This document shows positions 63,687-64,000 of a stretch of 64,000 nucleotides of DNA, in pieces. The position numbers and the translations under genes are program-made. Numbering within the stretch: position 1 is the first letter of the stretch; each line of letters begins with the position of its first letter. The DNA is from Corynebacterium felinum (GTDB taxonomy: Bacteria > Actinomycetota > Actinomycetes > Mycobacteriales > Mycobacteriaceae), in the NCBI RefSeq assembly GCF_030408755.1, contig NZ_CP047209.1, positions 1,364,001-1,428,000 on the forward strand, written 5' to 3'. The notes below the pieces were generated by a model. That model was not told the DNA's origin, did no database searches, and was given only the letters and a program-made list of their open reading frames with translations.

Positions 63687-64000
63687 ATGTTGACGATTAC
63701 GGATGTGCGCAAGACTTTCTTCCCCGGCACAATTAACGAACGCAAAGCACTGCAGGGCCTTAGCATCGACTTGCAGGAGGGCGACTTTGTTACCATCATC
63801 GGGTCGAATGGTGCGGGAAAGTCCACCATTTTAAATGCGATTGCTGGTCGCCTGTTCATCGATTCGGGATCTATCGAGATCGATGGCACGAATGTGAATA
63901 AGCTTGCCGAGCATAAACGGGCACGATACATTGGCCGCGTATTCCAGGACCCACTCGCAGGCACCGCCCCGAACCTGACTATTGAGGAGAATCTCTCCTT
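63687..64000 (+). CDS. ABC importer ATPase, 3' end outside the window
   Basis: The first 104 codons of an ABC ATPase. Walker A GSNGAGKST is near residue 39 and the Q-loop FQDP near 89. The signature and Walker B lie beyond the window end. It starts three bases after the permease stop. The gene is cut by the window, not truncated biologically as far as can be seen. Confidence 0.9.
   Translation, partial: MLTITDVRKTFFPGTINERKALQGLSIDLQEGDFVTIIGSNGAGKSTILNAIAGRLFIDSGSIEIDGTNVNKLAEHKRARYIGRVFQDPLAGTAPNLTIEENLS

Overview
The window reads as chromosomal DNA of a Corynebacterium (Actinobacteria). Supporting signs are the actinobacterial 16S/23S/5S sequences, the argC-J-B-D-F-R-G-H cluster, the order tyrS ... 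TPR protein-HAD-tlyA-nadK-recN-steA-steB-nudix-xerD-parA-scpA ... scpB-rluB-cmk-der shared with Mycobacterium and Corynebacterium, and frequent GTG/TTG starts. I cannot name the species. GC content was not computed.

Region 1 (about 0.2-13.7 kb) is the least ordinary part. A rightward operon encodes a MoxR-type AAA+ ATPase, a fused DUF5682-VWA protein and a SWIM zinc-finger protein. These are the counterparts of E. coli YehL, YehM+YehP and YehQ. A convergent leftward operon encodes a short DUF4132/MolR-YehI-like protein, a 1459-residue protein with a winged-helix-like C-terminal region, and a 606-residue protein that is a stand-alone copy of the middle of the 1459-residue protein. The two arms meet at a perfect 15-bp hairpin. 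I read them as one AAA+/VWA conflict- or chaperone-type system of unknown function.

Region 2 (14-30 kb) is mostly housekeeping: a YwiC-like membrane protein, a YeeE/YedE sulfur transporter fused to a TusA domain, the full arginine pathway with its repressor ArgR, a lipoprotein, a Trm112-like protein, tyrosyl-tRNA synthetase, a bile-acid/arsenite-type transporter and a DUF2871 membrane protein.

Region 3 (30.3-36.05 kb) is a complete rRNA operon (promoter, leader, 16S, spacer without tRNA, 23S, 5S, strong terminator). Region 4 (36-48 kb) is the conserved TPR-HAD-tlyA-nadK-recN-steA-steB-nudix-xerD-parA-scpA block. It starts with a protein carrying a disordered RDGDRRS-repeat tail. No pyrG lies between steB and the Nudix gene.

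Region 5 (48.1-55.3 kb) separates scpA from scpB. It holds a divergent BioD-like gene, a POT/PTR peptide-type transporter, bioA-bioD, about 0.9 kb without a recognisable gene, and a CPA1 Na+/H+ antiporter. A TTGAA-N5-TTCAA palindrome lies between the divergent transporter and bioA. Region 6 (55.3-64 kb) resumes with scpB-rluB-cmk-der, followed by a membrane protein, a SAM methyltransferase and a three-gene ABC importer (lipoprotein, permease, ATPase) cut by the window end. No tRNA gene, CRISPR array, intact insertion sequence or prophage was seen.
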